From assembly GCA_963818725.1 (NCBI GenBank), contig CAWFTU010000002.1, positions 496,001 through 560,000 on the forward strand: a DNA stretch of 64,000 nt, in the 5' to 3' direction. The notes under the pieces are model-generated. The model saw only the letters and a program-made list of their open reading frames with translations. It did not search any database and was not told the origin of the DNA. Below are positions 32,538-40,946 of the stretch, one piece after another (positions within the stretch are counted from its first letter, which is position 1; every line of letters starts with the position of its first letter). The translations under genes were made by a program, and so were the position numbers. This DNA is from DATFDN01 sp963818725 (GTDB taxonomy: Bacteria > Pseudomonadota > Alphaproteobacteria > Acetobacterales > Acetobacteraceae).

Positions 32538-33980
32538 ATGACGCTTCTGGTGCGCGGCGGGACAGTGGTGACGGCGGAGCGCAGCTTCCGGGCCGACGTG
32601 CTGTGCGAGGGCGGCACGATCGCCCAGATCGGCCCCGATCTTGCGGCGCCCACGGGGACCGAGGTGGTGGACGCCGGGGACTTGCTCGTGATGCCCGGCG
32701 GCATCGACCCGCACACGCATATGGAAATGCCGTTCATGGGCCAGGTGGCGAGCGACGACTTCTTCACCGGCACCTCGGCCGGGGTGGCGGGTGGCACCAC
32801 GATGATCATCGACTTTGCCATCCCCGGCCCAGGCACCTCGCTCCTCGGCGCCTGGAAGGACTGGAGCGCCAAGGCGGAGAAGGCCGCCGCCGACTACAGC
32901 TTCCATGTCGCCGTCACCTGGTGGTCCGACCAGGTGAGCGAGGAGATGGGCACCCTCGTGCGCGAGCATGGCGTGAACAGCTTCAAGCACTTCATGGCCT
33001 ACAAGGGCGCGCTGATGGTGGATGACGGCGTGCTGCTGCACTCCATCGGCCGCGCACTGGAGCTTGGTGCCATCTGCAACATTCACGCCGAAAACGGCGA
33101 TGCCGTCGTGCATCTGCAAAAGCGGCTTCTCGCCGCCGGCATCACCGGGCCGGAGGCGCACGCGCTGTCGCGTCCGCCTGCGGTCGAGGGCGAGGCGGCT
33201 CAGCGCGTCATTGCCCTCGCTTCCATACTCGGTGCGCCGATCTATATCGTGCACGTCTCAACCGCCGAGGCGACCGAGGCGATTGCGGCCGCCCGCGCAC
33301 GTGGCGAGCGCGTGTATGGGGAGGTGCTGGCGCAACACCTTGTGCTGGACGAGAGCGTCTACCAGAACGCGGACTGGGCGACGGCGGCCGCCTATGTCAT
33401 GAGCCCCCCCTTCCGGCCGAAGCATCACCAGCAGGCGCTGTGGGCGGGCTTGGGCTCGGGCAACCTGCAGACGACGGCAACCGACCATTGCGTGTTCTGC
33501 GCACCGCAAAAGGCGGCTGGACGCGACGACTTCACAAGGATTCCCAACGGCACCGGCGGGATTGAGGATCGCATGAGCATCCTTTGGCATCACGGCGTCA
33601 CCACCGGACGGCTCACGCCGGAGGAGTTCGTGCGCGTCACCAGCACCAACACCGCGCAGATCTTCAACATTTATCCGCGGAAGGGCGCGGTGGCGCTGGG
33701 TTCCGACGCCGACCTGGTGCTGTGGGACGCGCAGGCCAGCCGCACCATCTCGGTCGGGACGCATCACCAGAACGTCGATTTCAACGTCTTCGAAGGCATG
33801 GAAGTTACTGGTCTCGCGCGCCGCACGGTCGCGGGCGGCATGCTCGTATGGAACGACGGCGATCTGCGCACAGCGCGCGGCGCCGGTCGCTATATCCCTC
33901 GACCGGCCTTCGGACCGTCCATGCAGGCGCTGGCGATCCGCAACCGGCTGGCCGCGCCGAAGGGTGTTGTTCGCGCTTGA
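32538..33980 (+). CDS. hydA: Dihydropyrimidinase (D-hydantoinase)
   Basis: A binuclear zinc cyclic-amide hydrolase that opens dihydrouracil or hydantoin to the N-carbamoyl amino acid. It shows HxH in MPGGIDPHTHMEMPFMG, the carboxylated-Lys region FKHFMAYKGALMVDD, a His in CNIHAENGDA, VHVSTAEATEAI and ATDHCVFCAPQKAAGRDDF. The C-terminus has KGAVALGSDADLVLWD. ATG 32538 follows GGAGTGGG; an upstream frame extension is not family-like. It is 480 residues. It links PreTA (reduction) and the ureidopropionase-like enzyme in one pathway. Confidence 0.92.
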   Translation: MTLLVRGGTVVTAERSFRADVLCEGGTIAQIGPDLAAPTGTEVVDAGDLLVMPGGIDPHTHMEMPFMGQVASDDFFTGTSAGVAGGTTMIIDFAIPGPGTSLLGAWKDWSAKAEKAAADYSFHVAVTWWSDQVSEEMGTLVREHGVNSFKHFMAYKGALMVDDGVLLHSIGRALELGAICNIHAENGDAVVHLQKRLLAAGITGPEAHALSRPPAVEGEAAQRVIALASILGAPIYIVHVSTAEATEAIAAARARGERVYGEVLAQHLVLDESVYQNADWATAAAYVMSPPFRPKHHQQALWAGLGSGNLQTTATDHCVFCAPQKAAGRDDFTRIPNGTGGIEDRMSILWHHGVTTGRLTPEEFVRVTSTNTAQIFNIYPRKGAVALGSDADLVLWDAQASRTISVGTHHQNVDFNVFEGMEVTGLARRTVAGGMLVWNDGDLRTARGAGRYIPRPAFGPSMQALAIRNRLAAPKGVVRA

Positions 33981-34017
33981 CTGCCGGGTGCCGCCGCCCT
34001 CGGCCTCGCGGAGTCAA

Positions 34018-34035
34018 GCCGCCTAGAACGGCGGC
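34018..34035 (+). terminator. Hairpin after hydA
   Basis: GCCGCC and GGCGGC form a six-pair stem around the loop TAGAAC, 37 bases after the hydA stop. There is no U-tract behind it, so it is at best a weak or factor-dependent terminator. The remainder of the 282-base convergent gap to parB (33981-34262) holds an AT-rich patch at about 34107-34138 that is unusual for this GC-rich sequence, and no gene. Confidence 0.35.
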
Positions 34036-34262
34036 ATCAAGTTCACCCGAGGGCGTTCCGGGCTGGCGGACCAGCACTCGTTAAGGCCGCGGAAGTAGGA
34101 TGTCTCTTACTATATTAGTACTATAATGAACGTAATCAGATAGGGCCTGAAGGCCTCTCGAAAGCAACCACCGTGCGCGTGTTCACGCCGACCGCGGCAA
34201 GCGGCGGGGGCCGACCAGTGCGCATTGCTCAACACGCGATGATAGCGGACCCCTACCCTGCC

Positions 34263-35120
34263 TCAAGTGGAGCGCAACCTCGCTAAAATTCCCTCGAGCT
34301 GGTCAGAACTGGCGTAGGCAATGCGAACAACCCCGCGTTCGTAAGACCCTCCAATTTCTATCTTTAGGCCGAGGAGTTCTGACAACTCCCTTTGCACGGA
34401 GAGCATGTCAGGATCACGCGGCCGTGGAGCGCGATCGGGTTTTTTCTGCTCAGAGGCCAATGCCTCCGTCGCACGGACCGACAAGCCATTGGCGATGACA
34501 AGTCCCAGCGCTTGTTCTGGAGCGGGGTGAGCCAACAGCGCCCGCGCATGACCAGCGGTCACGGTACCCGCGTGCAGAGCCGACTTGACACTTCCCGGCA
34601 GGTTGAGGAGGCGAAGCATGTTACTGACATGCGCCCGAGACTTACCAACACCTTGGGCAAGCTGTTCCTGGGTCAGTCCAAATTCCTCAATCAGCCGATG
34701 ATAGCCTTCGGCCTCCTCGAGAGCGTTGAGATCCTGGCGTTGCAGATTCTCTACCAAGGCAACGGCCAGGGCGTCAGCGTCAGCGAGGTCTTGGACCAGG
34801 GCCGGCGCCTCGTGCAGTCCGGCCATGGCGGCGGCACGCCACCGTCTTTCGCCAGCAATGATTTGGAACCGGCCGCGATTTGTCGGATGTGGCCGGGCCA
34901 ACAGTGGTTGCAGGATACCTCTGGACCGGATCGACGCGGCGAGCTCTGCCAGTCCCGCTTCGTCCATCGCGCCACGGGGCTGAAACGGCCCCGGCTCCAA
35001 CAAGTCAAGAGGGATCGCGCGAGCACCACCCTCACTTGCGGTGCCCGCCGCTGGTGAGCTTTCTCCCAAGAGGGCAGCAAGGCCCCGCCCTAAACGCGGA
35101 CTGGCCTCGCGTGCCGTCAT
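34263..35120 (-). CDS. parB: Chromosome partitioning protein ParB
   Basis: ParB is a CTP-dependent DNA clamp that loads at parS and spreads. The 285-residue protein has the N-terminal box LGRGLAALLG, the parS/CTP domain with QPRGAMDEAGLAELAASI and IIAGERRWRAAAMAGL, the helix-turn-helix LTQEQLAQGVGKSRAHVSNM and a C-terminal dimer domain (LSELLGLKIEIGGSYERGVV). ATG 35120 overlaps the parA stop by ATGA; a frame extending further upstream only shadows parA. It works with ParA and a parS-like site about 1.4 kb upstream. Confidence 0.93.
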   Translation of the reverse strand: MTAREASPRLGRGLAALLGESSPAAGTASEGGARAIPLDLLEPGPFQPRGAMDEAGLAELAASIRSRGILQPLLARPHPTNRGRFQIIAGERRWRAAAMAGLHEAPALVQDLADADALAVALVENLQRQDLNALEEAEGYHRLIEEFGLTQEQLAQGVGKSRAHVSNMLRLLNLPGSVKSALHAGTVTAGHARALLAHPAPEQALGLVIANGLSVRATEALASEQKKPDRAPRPRDPDMLSVQRELSELLGLKIEIGGSYERGVVRIAYASSDQLEGILARLRST

Positions 35121-35959
35121 GCCGAGGTTCCAATCGCGGCGTGATCCGCCAACTCCGCCGCGCGCTCCCGCCGCAGCACCTCCCGCGCGAGTTGCACATA
35201 GGCTTGCGACCCAGGCGACCTGAAATCGTAAAGCAGGACAGGCTTGCCGTGACTTGGCGCCTCGGTAATCCGAACGTTGCGCGGGATGATGATCTCGTAA
35301 ACGGCATCGCCAAAATAGCTGCGCGCATCCTCGGCGATGAGCGTCGAGAGGGTGTTGCGTCGATCGAACATCGTTAACACAATGCCTTGAAGCCGAAGTT
35401 TTGGGTTCAGGGTGCGCCGGACGGCCTCGATCGTGCGCATCAGACCGCTGATACCCTCGAGGGCGTAGTATTCGCACTGCAAGGGCACCAAGATCGCGTC
35501 CGCTGCCACAAGCGCGTTCAGCGTGAGCATTCCAAGGCTCGGCGGGCAATCGATCAAGATAAAGCCGAATGGCTTTTCAGCATCCCGCAAGGGCGCTAAC
35601 GCGTCGGCCAGTCTATACTCCCGGCGGCTAAGGTTGACCAACTCCACCTCTGCGCCCGCGAGGTCGGGTTCGGCCACCATAATCGAGAGATTGGGGATGC
35701 CTGTCGAACGCACCGCATCCTCGAAAGGGGCATGCAGCACGAGCACGCAATAGCTGCCAATCGTGCGTTCCTCGGGAGTCACCCCAAGGCCGGTCGAGGC
35801 ATTTCCTTGGGGGTCAAGGTCGATGACCAGAACAAACTCGCCAGATGCCGCCAGAGCCGTGGCCAGGTTGACCGCGGTGGTCGTCTTGCCGACGCCGCCT
35901 TTCTGGTTGGCAACCGCGATGATGCGGGGCCCCTGTCCCGACAGTTTACGCGAACTCAT
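35117..35959 (-). CDS. parA: Chromosome partitioning ATPase ParA
   Basis: A Walker-type ATPase of 280 residues. The deviant Walker A is ANQKGGVGKTTTAVNLATAL, followed by VLVIDLDPQGNASTGLGV, FILIDCPPSLGMLTLNALVA and VLTMFDRRNTLSTLIAEDAR. It drives origin segregation with ParB. The start overlaps the rsmG stop (ATGA), giving the alphaproteobacterial mnmG-rsmG-parA-parB order. Confidence 0.94.
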   Translation of the reverse strand: MSSRKLSGQGPRIIAVANQKGGVGKTTTAVNLATALAASGEFVLVIDLDPQGNASTGLGVTPEERTIGSYCVLVLHAPFEDAVRSTGIPNLSIMVAEPDLAGAEVELVNLSRREYRLADALAPLRDAEKPFGFILIDCPPSLGMLTLNALVAADAILVPLQCEYYALEGISGLMRTIEAVRRTLNPKLRLQGIVLTMFDRRNTLSTLIAEDARSYFGDAVYEIIIPRNVRITEAPSHGKPVLLYDFRSPGSQAYVQLAREVLRRERAAELADHAAIGTSA

Positions 35960-36534
35960 GCGGACGGTGAGACACGGCGGAGCTCGCTTATCTTGTAAAC
36001 GACTGCATCTGCGGCGGTGCGGCTTGAACTCTGTTCAATCTTCATGTGCCACTCGCGGCGCGCGTCGGTCAATTCGGCAAAGCTGTCCGTACCCTTAAGA
36101 AACAAACCGATGCCGCCGGGTGCGAGCTTTGGGGCAGCCAAGGCCAGCAGTCGAGGCATACGGGCAAGCGCCCGTGCCGTGACGACTGGCGCGGCTGGAG
36201 TTAAAACATCCTCAATTCGCGCCGCGTGAACCTGCACAGGCGCATTGAGGAGACGGGCAGCTTCACGCAGGAACGCGGCCTTCCGTTGGTCCACTTCGAT
36301 CAGGTCGAAACGGATGCCGGTGGCATGAGCGAGGATTAACCCAGGAAAGCCCGCTCCGGATCCCAGGTCGATCGCCCGCTCAGCTCCGGGCGGCAGCAAT
36401 GGCGCCAGTTGGAGAGAGTCGTCGATGTGGCGCTCCCAGAGCTTACCCTCATCCTGCCGTGAAACGAGATTAATGACCCGGTTCCAGCGCAGCAAAAGCG
36501 CTATGAAGCGCTCAAGTGTTTCACGTGAAGACAT
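35956..36534 (-). CDS. rsmG: 16S rRNA (guanine527-N7)-methyltransferase RsmG
   Basis: RsmG methylates N7 of G527 in 16S rRNA using SAM. The SAM loop is AIDLGSGAGFPGLILAHATG, preceded by WERHIDDSLQLAPLLPPGAE. The N-terminus MSSRETLERFIALLLRWNRV and NLVSRQDEGKLW are typical. ATG 36534 gives 192 residues. The first 14 bases overlap the end of mnmG, and a parS-like palindrome overlaps the start region. Confidence 0.93.
   Translation of the reverse strand: MSSRETLERFIALLLRWNRVINLVSRQDEGKLWERHIDDSLQLAPLLPPGAERAIDLGSGAGFPGLILAHATGIRFDLIEVDQRKAAFLREAARLLNAPVQVHAARIEDVLTPAAPVVTARALARMPRLLALAAPKLAPGGIGLFLKGTDSFAELTDARREWHMKIEQSSSRTAADAVVYKISELRRVSPSA
36517..36532. promoter_or_regulatory. parS-like ParB binding site
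   Basis: TGTTTCACGTGAAGAC matches the conserved parS palindrome TGTTTCACGTGAAACA at 13 of 16 positions, with the whole core TTTCACGTGAA intact. It lies in the overlap of mnmG and rsmG, 1.4 kb from parB, and is constrained by two coding frames, which may explain the imperfect right end. Confidence 0.6.
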
Positions 36535-38398
36535 TCTTCGGCATCGAAGGATCTGGGCCGGCCCGCTCTCGCCCAATATAGCCAAGAAGTGCGGCCAATC
36601 CCGCGGGCGTCACTCCCTCGAGCCGGGCAGCCGCGCCTAAGGAGGTGGGCTGAGCTACGGTAAGTCGCTGCCTCAATTCAGCGGACAGGCCGGGAACGGC
36701 GGAAAAGTCGAGGCCACTGAGGGATATGCCCTCCTCGTGCCGAAAGGACGCGATGTCAGCGTCCTGTCTACAGAGATAAGCCGCATAGAGCGCCTCAATC
36801 CGCAGCTGCTCCCGTGCCCGCGGGGGCAAGGCGATAATCCAAGGAAACCCCGCTTGGGTTGCCTCCGGGGCCGAACCAAGCAGATCGAAAACGGATCGCC
36901 ATGTTCCATCCAGACGCACACTGACGCCGCGCCGCCGCAATTCGCCGGGGTACGCCCCTTCAGAACGGGCGCGGAAAATGGCCTCCGCTACAAACCCTTC
37001 ATGGGAGGCAAAGCGGCGCGCGCGGGCGCTCCCCACACATCCCCACGACATGCCGATGCGAGTCAGGCGTCGGTCAGCGTTATCCGCTCGAAGGCTCAGC
37101 CGGAACTCCGCCCGCGAGGTGAACATCCGGTATGGCTCAGTGACGCCGCGGCTCGTTAGGTCATCAACCAGGACACCGATGTAGGCGGTACTGCGGTCCA
37201 GCGTCACCAGGTCCTGGCCAGCGGCGCGGCGGGCGGCATTGATGCCAGCGAGCACCCCCTGTGCCGCAGCCTCTTCATAGCCGGTCGTTCCGTTCACCTG
37301 TCCGGCCAAGAAAAGCCCCCGAACCGCGCGCAGCTCAAGAGAGGGGAACACGGCGCGCGGGTCGACGAAGTCATACTCGACCGCGTAACCGGGACGCACC
37401 ATCCGAACGTGCTCAAGGCCTGGTATCGAGCGGAGCACGTCCAGCTGCACCTCTTCGGGAAGGCTCATGGAAATACCGTTCGGATAGATCACGTCATCTT
37501 CCACGCCTTCGGGCTCGAGAAAGATGCCATGGCGATCCCGTTCGGCGAACCGCGTCACCTTGTCCTCCAGCGAAGGACAGTAGCGTGGGCCACGCCCTGC
37601 GATATGCCCGCTACACACCGCCGACCGGTGCAGATTCCGGCGCACGATGGCGTGGGTCGCGGGTGTGGTGGCGGTGGAATAGCACGGAAGCTGGGGTGCG
37701 GGAATTCGATCAGTCATGGGGCTGAATGGCTCGGGCGGCGTATCGCCCCATTCCGGGTCAAGGCTGTGCCAATCGATGCTGCGCCGCTCCAACCTTGGGG
37801 GTGTGCCGGTCTTGAGCCGCCCGACAGGCAGATCGAGCCGGCGCAAGCTCGCCGCCAATCCAACCGCTGGCGCCTCGCCGACGCGGCCGGCTGGCCGCTG
37901 CCAGAGACCGACGTGGATCACGCCGCGTAAGAAGGTGCCGGCGGTCAACACCGCCGAAGCGCAGGGCAGGCGGGTTCCATCGCCGCACACCACCGCCACC
38001 AGCCGGCCAGTCTTATCAAGCTCCACGTCTTCGGCAGATCCCGCTCGGATATCGAGGCCAGACTGCTCATCCAGCAACGCGCGGACAGCCCGACGATAGA
38101 GCGCCCGGTCGGCCTGGGCGCGAGGACCACGGACCGCAGGCCCCTTTCGGCGGTTCAGGACCTTGAAATGGATTCCGGCCAAATCCGCCGCCCGGCCCAT
38201 GATGCCGTCCAAGGCGTCGACCTCGCGCACGAGGTGCCCCTTGCCGATCCCGCCAATCGCGGGATTGCAAGACATTTCTCCAATCGTCTCAAGCCGATGG
38301 GTCAGCAACAGGGTCCGTGCGCCCATACGGGCCGATGCGGCAGCCGCTTCGCACCCCGCGTGCCCACCCCCAACCACAACCACGTCATAACGCCGCAT
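36521..38398 (-). CDS. mnmG: tRNA uridine-5-carboxymethylaminomethyl modification enzyme MnmG (GidA)
   Basis: The FAD-dependent partner of MnmE in making cmnm5U at the wobble position of certain tRNAs. The N-terminus carries the dinucleotide motif VVVVGGGHAGCEAAAASARM, then EMSCNPAIGGIGKGHLVREV, RRKGPAVRGPRAQADRALYR, AGQVNGTTGYEEAAAQGVLA and the C-terminal helical domain with SLSGLDFSAVPGLSAELRQ and GVTPAGLAALLGYI. It is 625 residues, full length. mnmE lies on the same strand upstream, separated by the IS630 cluster. Confidence 0.94.
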   Translation of the reverse strand: MRRYDVVVVGGGHAGCEAAAASARMGARTLLLTHRLETIGEMSCNPAIGGIGKGHLVREVDALDGIMGRAADLAGIHFKVLNRRKGPAVRGPRAQADRALYRRAVRALLDEQSGLDIRAGSAEDVELDKTGRLVAVVCGDGTRLPCASAVLTAGTFLRGVIHVGLWQRPAGRVGEAPAVGLAASLRRLDLPVGRLKTGTPPRLERRSIDWHSLDPEWGDTPPEPFSPMTDRIPAPQLPCYSTATTPATHAIVRRNLHRSAVCSGHIAGRGPRYCPSLEDKVTRFAERDRHGIFLEPEGVEDDVIYPNGISMSLPEEVQLDVLRSIPGLEHVRMVRPGYAVEYDFVDPRAVFPSLELRAVRGLFLAGQVNGTTGYEEAAAQGVLAGINAARRAAGQDLVTLDRSTAYIGVLVDDLTSRGVTEPYRMFTSRAEFRLSLRADNADRRLTRIGMSWGCVGSARARRFASHEGFVAEAIFRARSEGAYPGELRRRGVSVRLDGTWRSVFDLLGSAPEATQAGFPWIIALPPRAREQLRIEALYAAYLCRQDADIASFRHEEGISLSGLDFSAVPGLSAELRQRLTVAQPTSLGAAARLEGVTPAGLAALLGYIGRERAGPDPSMPKNVFT

Positions 38399-38491
38399 GC
38401 CTCACCCATATATTTCATGGCCAGAGCCCCGGCCCTCACAGCACCTCTGCCGCCGCTCAGGCTTTATCACGAATCGCCATTTAAACCGCGT

Positions 38492-39594
38492 CTAGTTTGA
38501 GAATCGTAGTTTCTCCTCCTCGGGATCGAGGCAGTCCTTGACCCAGAGGCGATCGGCGACGACGCAAGAGGCTTGGTTGACCTTGGCCTCGAACAGGGCG
38601 ACGCGCCGGGTCAGGTCGTCGGCCCTGGCGTGGCAGTGATGGTAGGTGACGTCCTCGCGCAGCCAGCGCCACAGCGCCTCGACCGGCATCAGGTCCGGGC
38701 TGTAGCCCGGCAGCGGCATGAGCGTGATGCCCAGGCTGGCAGCGGCGGCCCATACCGCCTTGGCCCGGTGACAGGGCACACCGTCCCAGATCACGACGAG
38801 CATGCCATCGGGGAACTCGGCACGGAGCCGGTGCAGCACATCGATCGTGTGTTCGCCGTTGGCCCGTGCATAGGGCCATAGCCGCACCTGGCCTTCGTTG
38901 TAGAGGTAGAGGCCGTAGAGCGAGACCCTGGCGGCGAGGCCGGGCGAGCAGGAGGCCACGTGGAAGCGCTTGCCGCGCTCGCCCCAGCCGTAGCCGAGAT
39001 CGGCGTCCTGGTGGATGTGCGCCTCGTCGAGGTGGACCAGCACGTGCCGATCGCGCTGGGCGCTGTCCAGCACCGGCCGTAGCCGGTCGAGAAAGGCGGC
39101 GCGCCGTTCGGGATCGGCGCGACCGAGCAGCTTGCGGGCTTTCTTCCACGACAGGTCCAGCCGGTGCAGGGCAGCGCGGATGGTCTCGCGGCAGCAGGGA
39201 CGGCCGAACCGCGCCCGCACGCAGCCGACCAGGCGCTTGAGCGTCCAGCGCGGCGGCGGATCAGCTCCGGCTACGGATGGGCTGGCCGCAGCCTGCTGGG
39301 CCGCACGGAGCTCTGCGCCGAGTACGGCGGCGATGGCGGGACAAAGGGGGGACGGCCGCCAGTGCGTCGGTAGGTCAGCGCCTCGGGGCCACGCTCGTTG
39401 TAGAGGTGCAGCCACTCCATCACGGTCTGCGGGTGGCGGCCAGTGCGTTCGGCAACCTGCGTGGCGCAACTCTCTTCGGTGATCTCGTAAAGCGCCAAGA
39501 AGCGCTCGCGAGTGCGTTGATGGGCAGCGCTCGTTGCGAGCCGACGCAGGTCCTCCGGCGTCTGGCCCCACCGGGCATGGTCAACGCGCAGCAT
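38492..39594 (-). CDS. IS630-family transposase (element A), two frames
   Basis: The first frame runs from ATG 39594 (MLRVDHARWGQTPEDLRRLA, HTH EESCATQVAERTGRHPQTVM). The rest, in the other frame, carries WTLKRLVGCVRARFG and the DDE triad: Asp in VLVHLDEAHIHQDAD, Asp in VVIWDGVPCHRAK and Glu in YSPDLMPVEALWRWLRED. The frames meet at G6 (39346-39351) next to AAA, reading CCCCCCTTT on the coding strand. This could be a programmed frameshift, which is known in IS630 elements, or an indel. Joined length is about 365 residues. Confidence 0.75.
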
Positions 39595-39664
39595 GATACG
39601 AAATCCGCGTGATCGGTGCCTGTGAACTGGAGTAGGCTGACGGCTCTGGCGAGGGGGCAAAGCC

Positions 39665-40746
39665 GTGGCGCACATTGTCGAGCACCTGCCTGTGGGGGAA
39701 CTGGAGCGGCTCTATCGGGCAGCCCGAGACGCGACCGCGGCGCGGCACATCCAGGCGATCTGGCTATTGGCCCAGGGGCGGACGGTGCTGGACGTCGCCA
39801 GCGTGCTGGCGTTCGTGCCGCGCTGGGTGGAGGAGTTGGCCGCACGCTACAACGCGCACGGCCCTGACGCCTTGGGCGACCAGCGACGGCGCAACGGACG
39901 CGCAGCCAGCGTGCTGACGCCTGCGCTGCTGGCCGCACTGTCCGAGCGCCTGAGGGCACCCCCCGAGGACGGCGGGCGCTGGACCGGCCCCAAGGTCGCG
40001 GTCTGGATGGCGCGCCACCTCGGGGTGGAGCGGGTGCACCCGCAGCGCGGCTGGGAGGCGCTGAAGCGGGTCCGGTGGTCGATCCAGGCACCGCGCCCGC
40101 GGCACCCGCGCGCAGCCACGCCCGAGCAGCAAGCCGAGTTCAGGGGGGGCTCGAGGCGGCGGTCGCACGGGCCAAGGCCGCGCACCCCGACCGGCCGGTC
40201 GAGGTCTGGGCCGAGGACGAGCACCGCCTCGGCCTGAAGCCGGTCCGCCGCCGTGTGTGGGCCCCAGTCGGCGCGCGGCCCATCGCCCTCGGCCACCACC
40301 GCTACAAGTGGCTGCACGTCACGGCCTTCGTGCAGCCGACCAGCGGCGAGGCAGTCTGGTTCCTGTCCACCGGCCTGAGCAAGCGGCTGTTCGAGGCCCT
40401 GCTCGCCGCCTTCGCGCGCGAGACCGGGGCTGGGCGCGCGCGCCACATCCTACTGGTGCTGGACAACGCCGGCTGGCTGGTGCTGGACAACGCCGGCTGG
40501 CACGGCCCCAAGGGCCTGGCCGTCCCCGACGGCATCACGCTGGTGTTCCTGCCGCCGTACTCACCCGAGCTCCAGCCCGCCGAGCAACTCTGGCCGCTGG
40601 TGGACGAGCCGGTCATCAACCGGCACTTCGCAACCCTCGATGACCTCGACGCCGCCGGCGCCGAGCGCCGCCGCCGCCTCGACCCGGCCGCCATACGCCC
40701 GCACACCAGCTTCCATTGGTGGCCCAAGCCGGTTCAGCCGAGCTGA
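39665..40746 (+). CDS. IS630-family transposase (element B), frameshifted, with an internal duplication
   Basis: The first frame starts at GTG 39665 (MAHIVEHLPVGELERLYRAA, QAIWLLAQGRTVLDVASVLA). After a run of seven G at 40143-40149 the other frame continues with the catalytic core: EVWAEDEHRLGLKPVRRRVW (Asp), VLDNAGWHGPKGLAV (Asp) and FLPPYSPELQPAEQLWPLVD (Glu). The VLDNAGW motif is present twice because of a perfect 24-bp tandem duplication. Joined length is about 360 residues. The inserted eight residues at a catalytic strand make activity doubtful. Confidence 0.75.
40453..40500 (+). repeat. 24-bp tandem duplication in transposase B
   Basis: Two identical 24-base units (each starting CTGGTGCTGGACAACGCC) lie head to tail. 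Each encodes LVLDNAGW, the segment that contains the second catalytic Asp, so the frame is kept and the motif is doubled. Confidence 0.9.
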
Positions 40747-40946
40747 TCAGACGGAGTTGGTATGACAGGAGCGAACAAGGCTAAGTTTCATCATCCCCTG
40801 GAGATAGGGACCCTGCCTCCGAAACTACACCTCTCAAACCGGACGGGGTTTAGCTGGATCGGCGTGGGAAAGCGTGGTGGGACGGCGTAACGCGTTGAAG
40901 ATCCGCGTCAGGGTCACGGCCGTGACGTCGCGCATGCTCTCCAGAT

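Larger units (their letters stand above)
39597..40762 (+). mobile_element. IS630-family element B, inserted in element A
   Basis: Imperfect terminal repeats are TACGAAATCCGCGTGATCGG at 39597 and, reverse strand from 40762, TACCAACTCCGTCTGATCAG. TA at both ends fits the IS630 target duplication. The left repeat and transposase N-terminus match the remnant at 3220-3440, so related copies occur at two places in this window. Confidence 0.75.
38484..40850 (-). mobile_element. IS630-family element A, host of a nested IS630 element
   Basis: Imperfect inverted repeats lie at 38484-38513 (starts AACCGCGTCTAGTTTGAG) and 40821-40850 (reverse strand starts AACCCCGTCCGGTTTGAG), each flanked outside by TA, the IS630 target. 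The transposase gene occupies the left part. A second IS630 element (39597-40762) sits between its start codon region and its right end. The whole block separates mnmG from mnmE and does not break either gene. Confidence 0.75.

Noticed and set aside
38399..38483. Possible oriC beside mnmG
   Set aside because: Only one weak DnaA-box-like match (TTATCACGA) is seen, with no AT-rich cluster or box array, so an origin cannot be supported.
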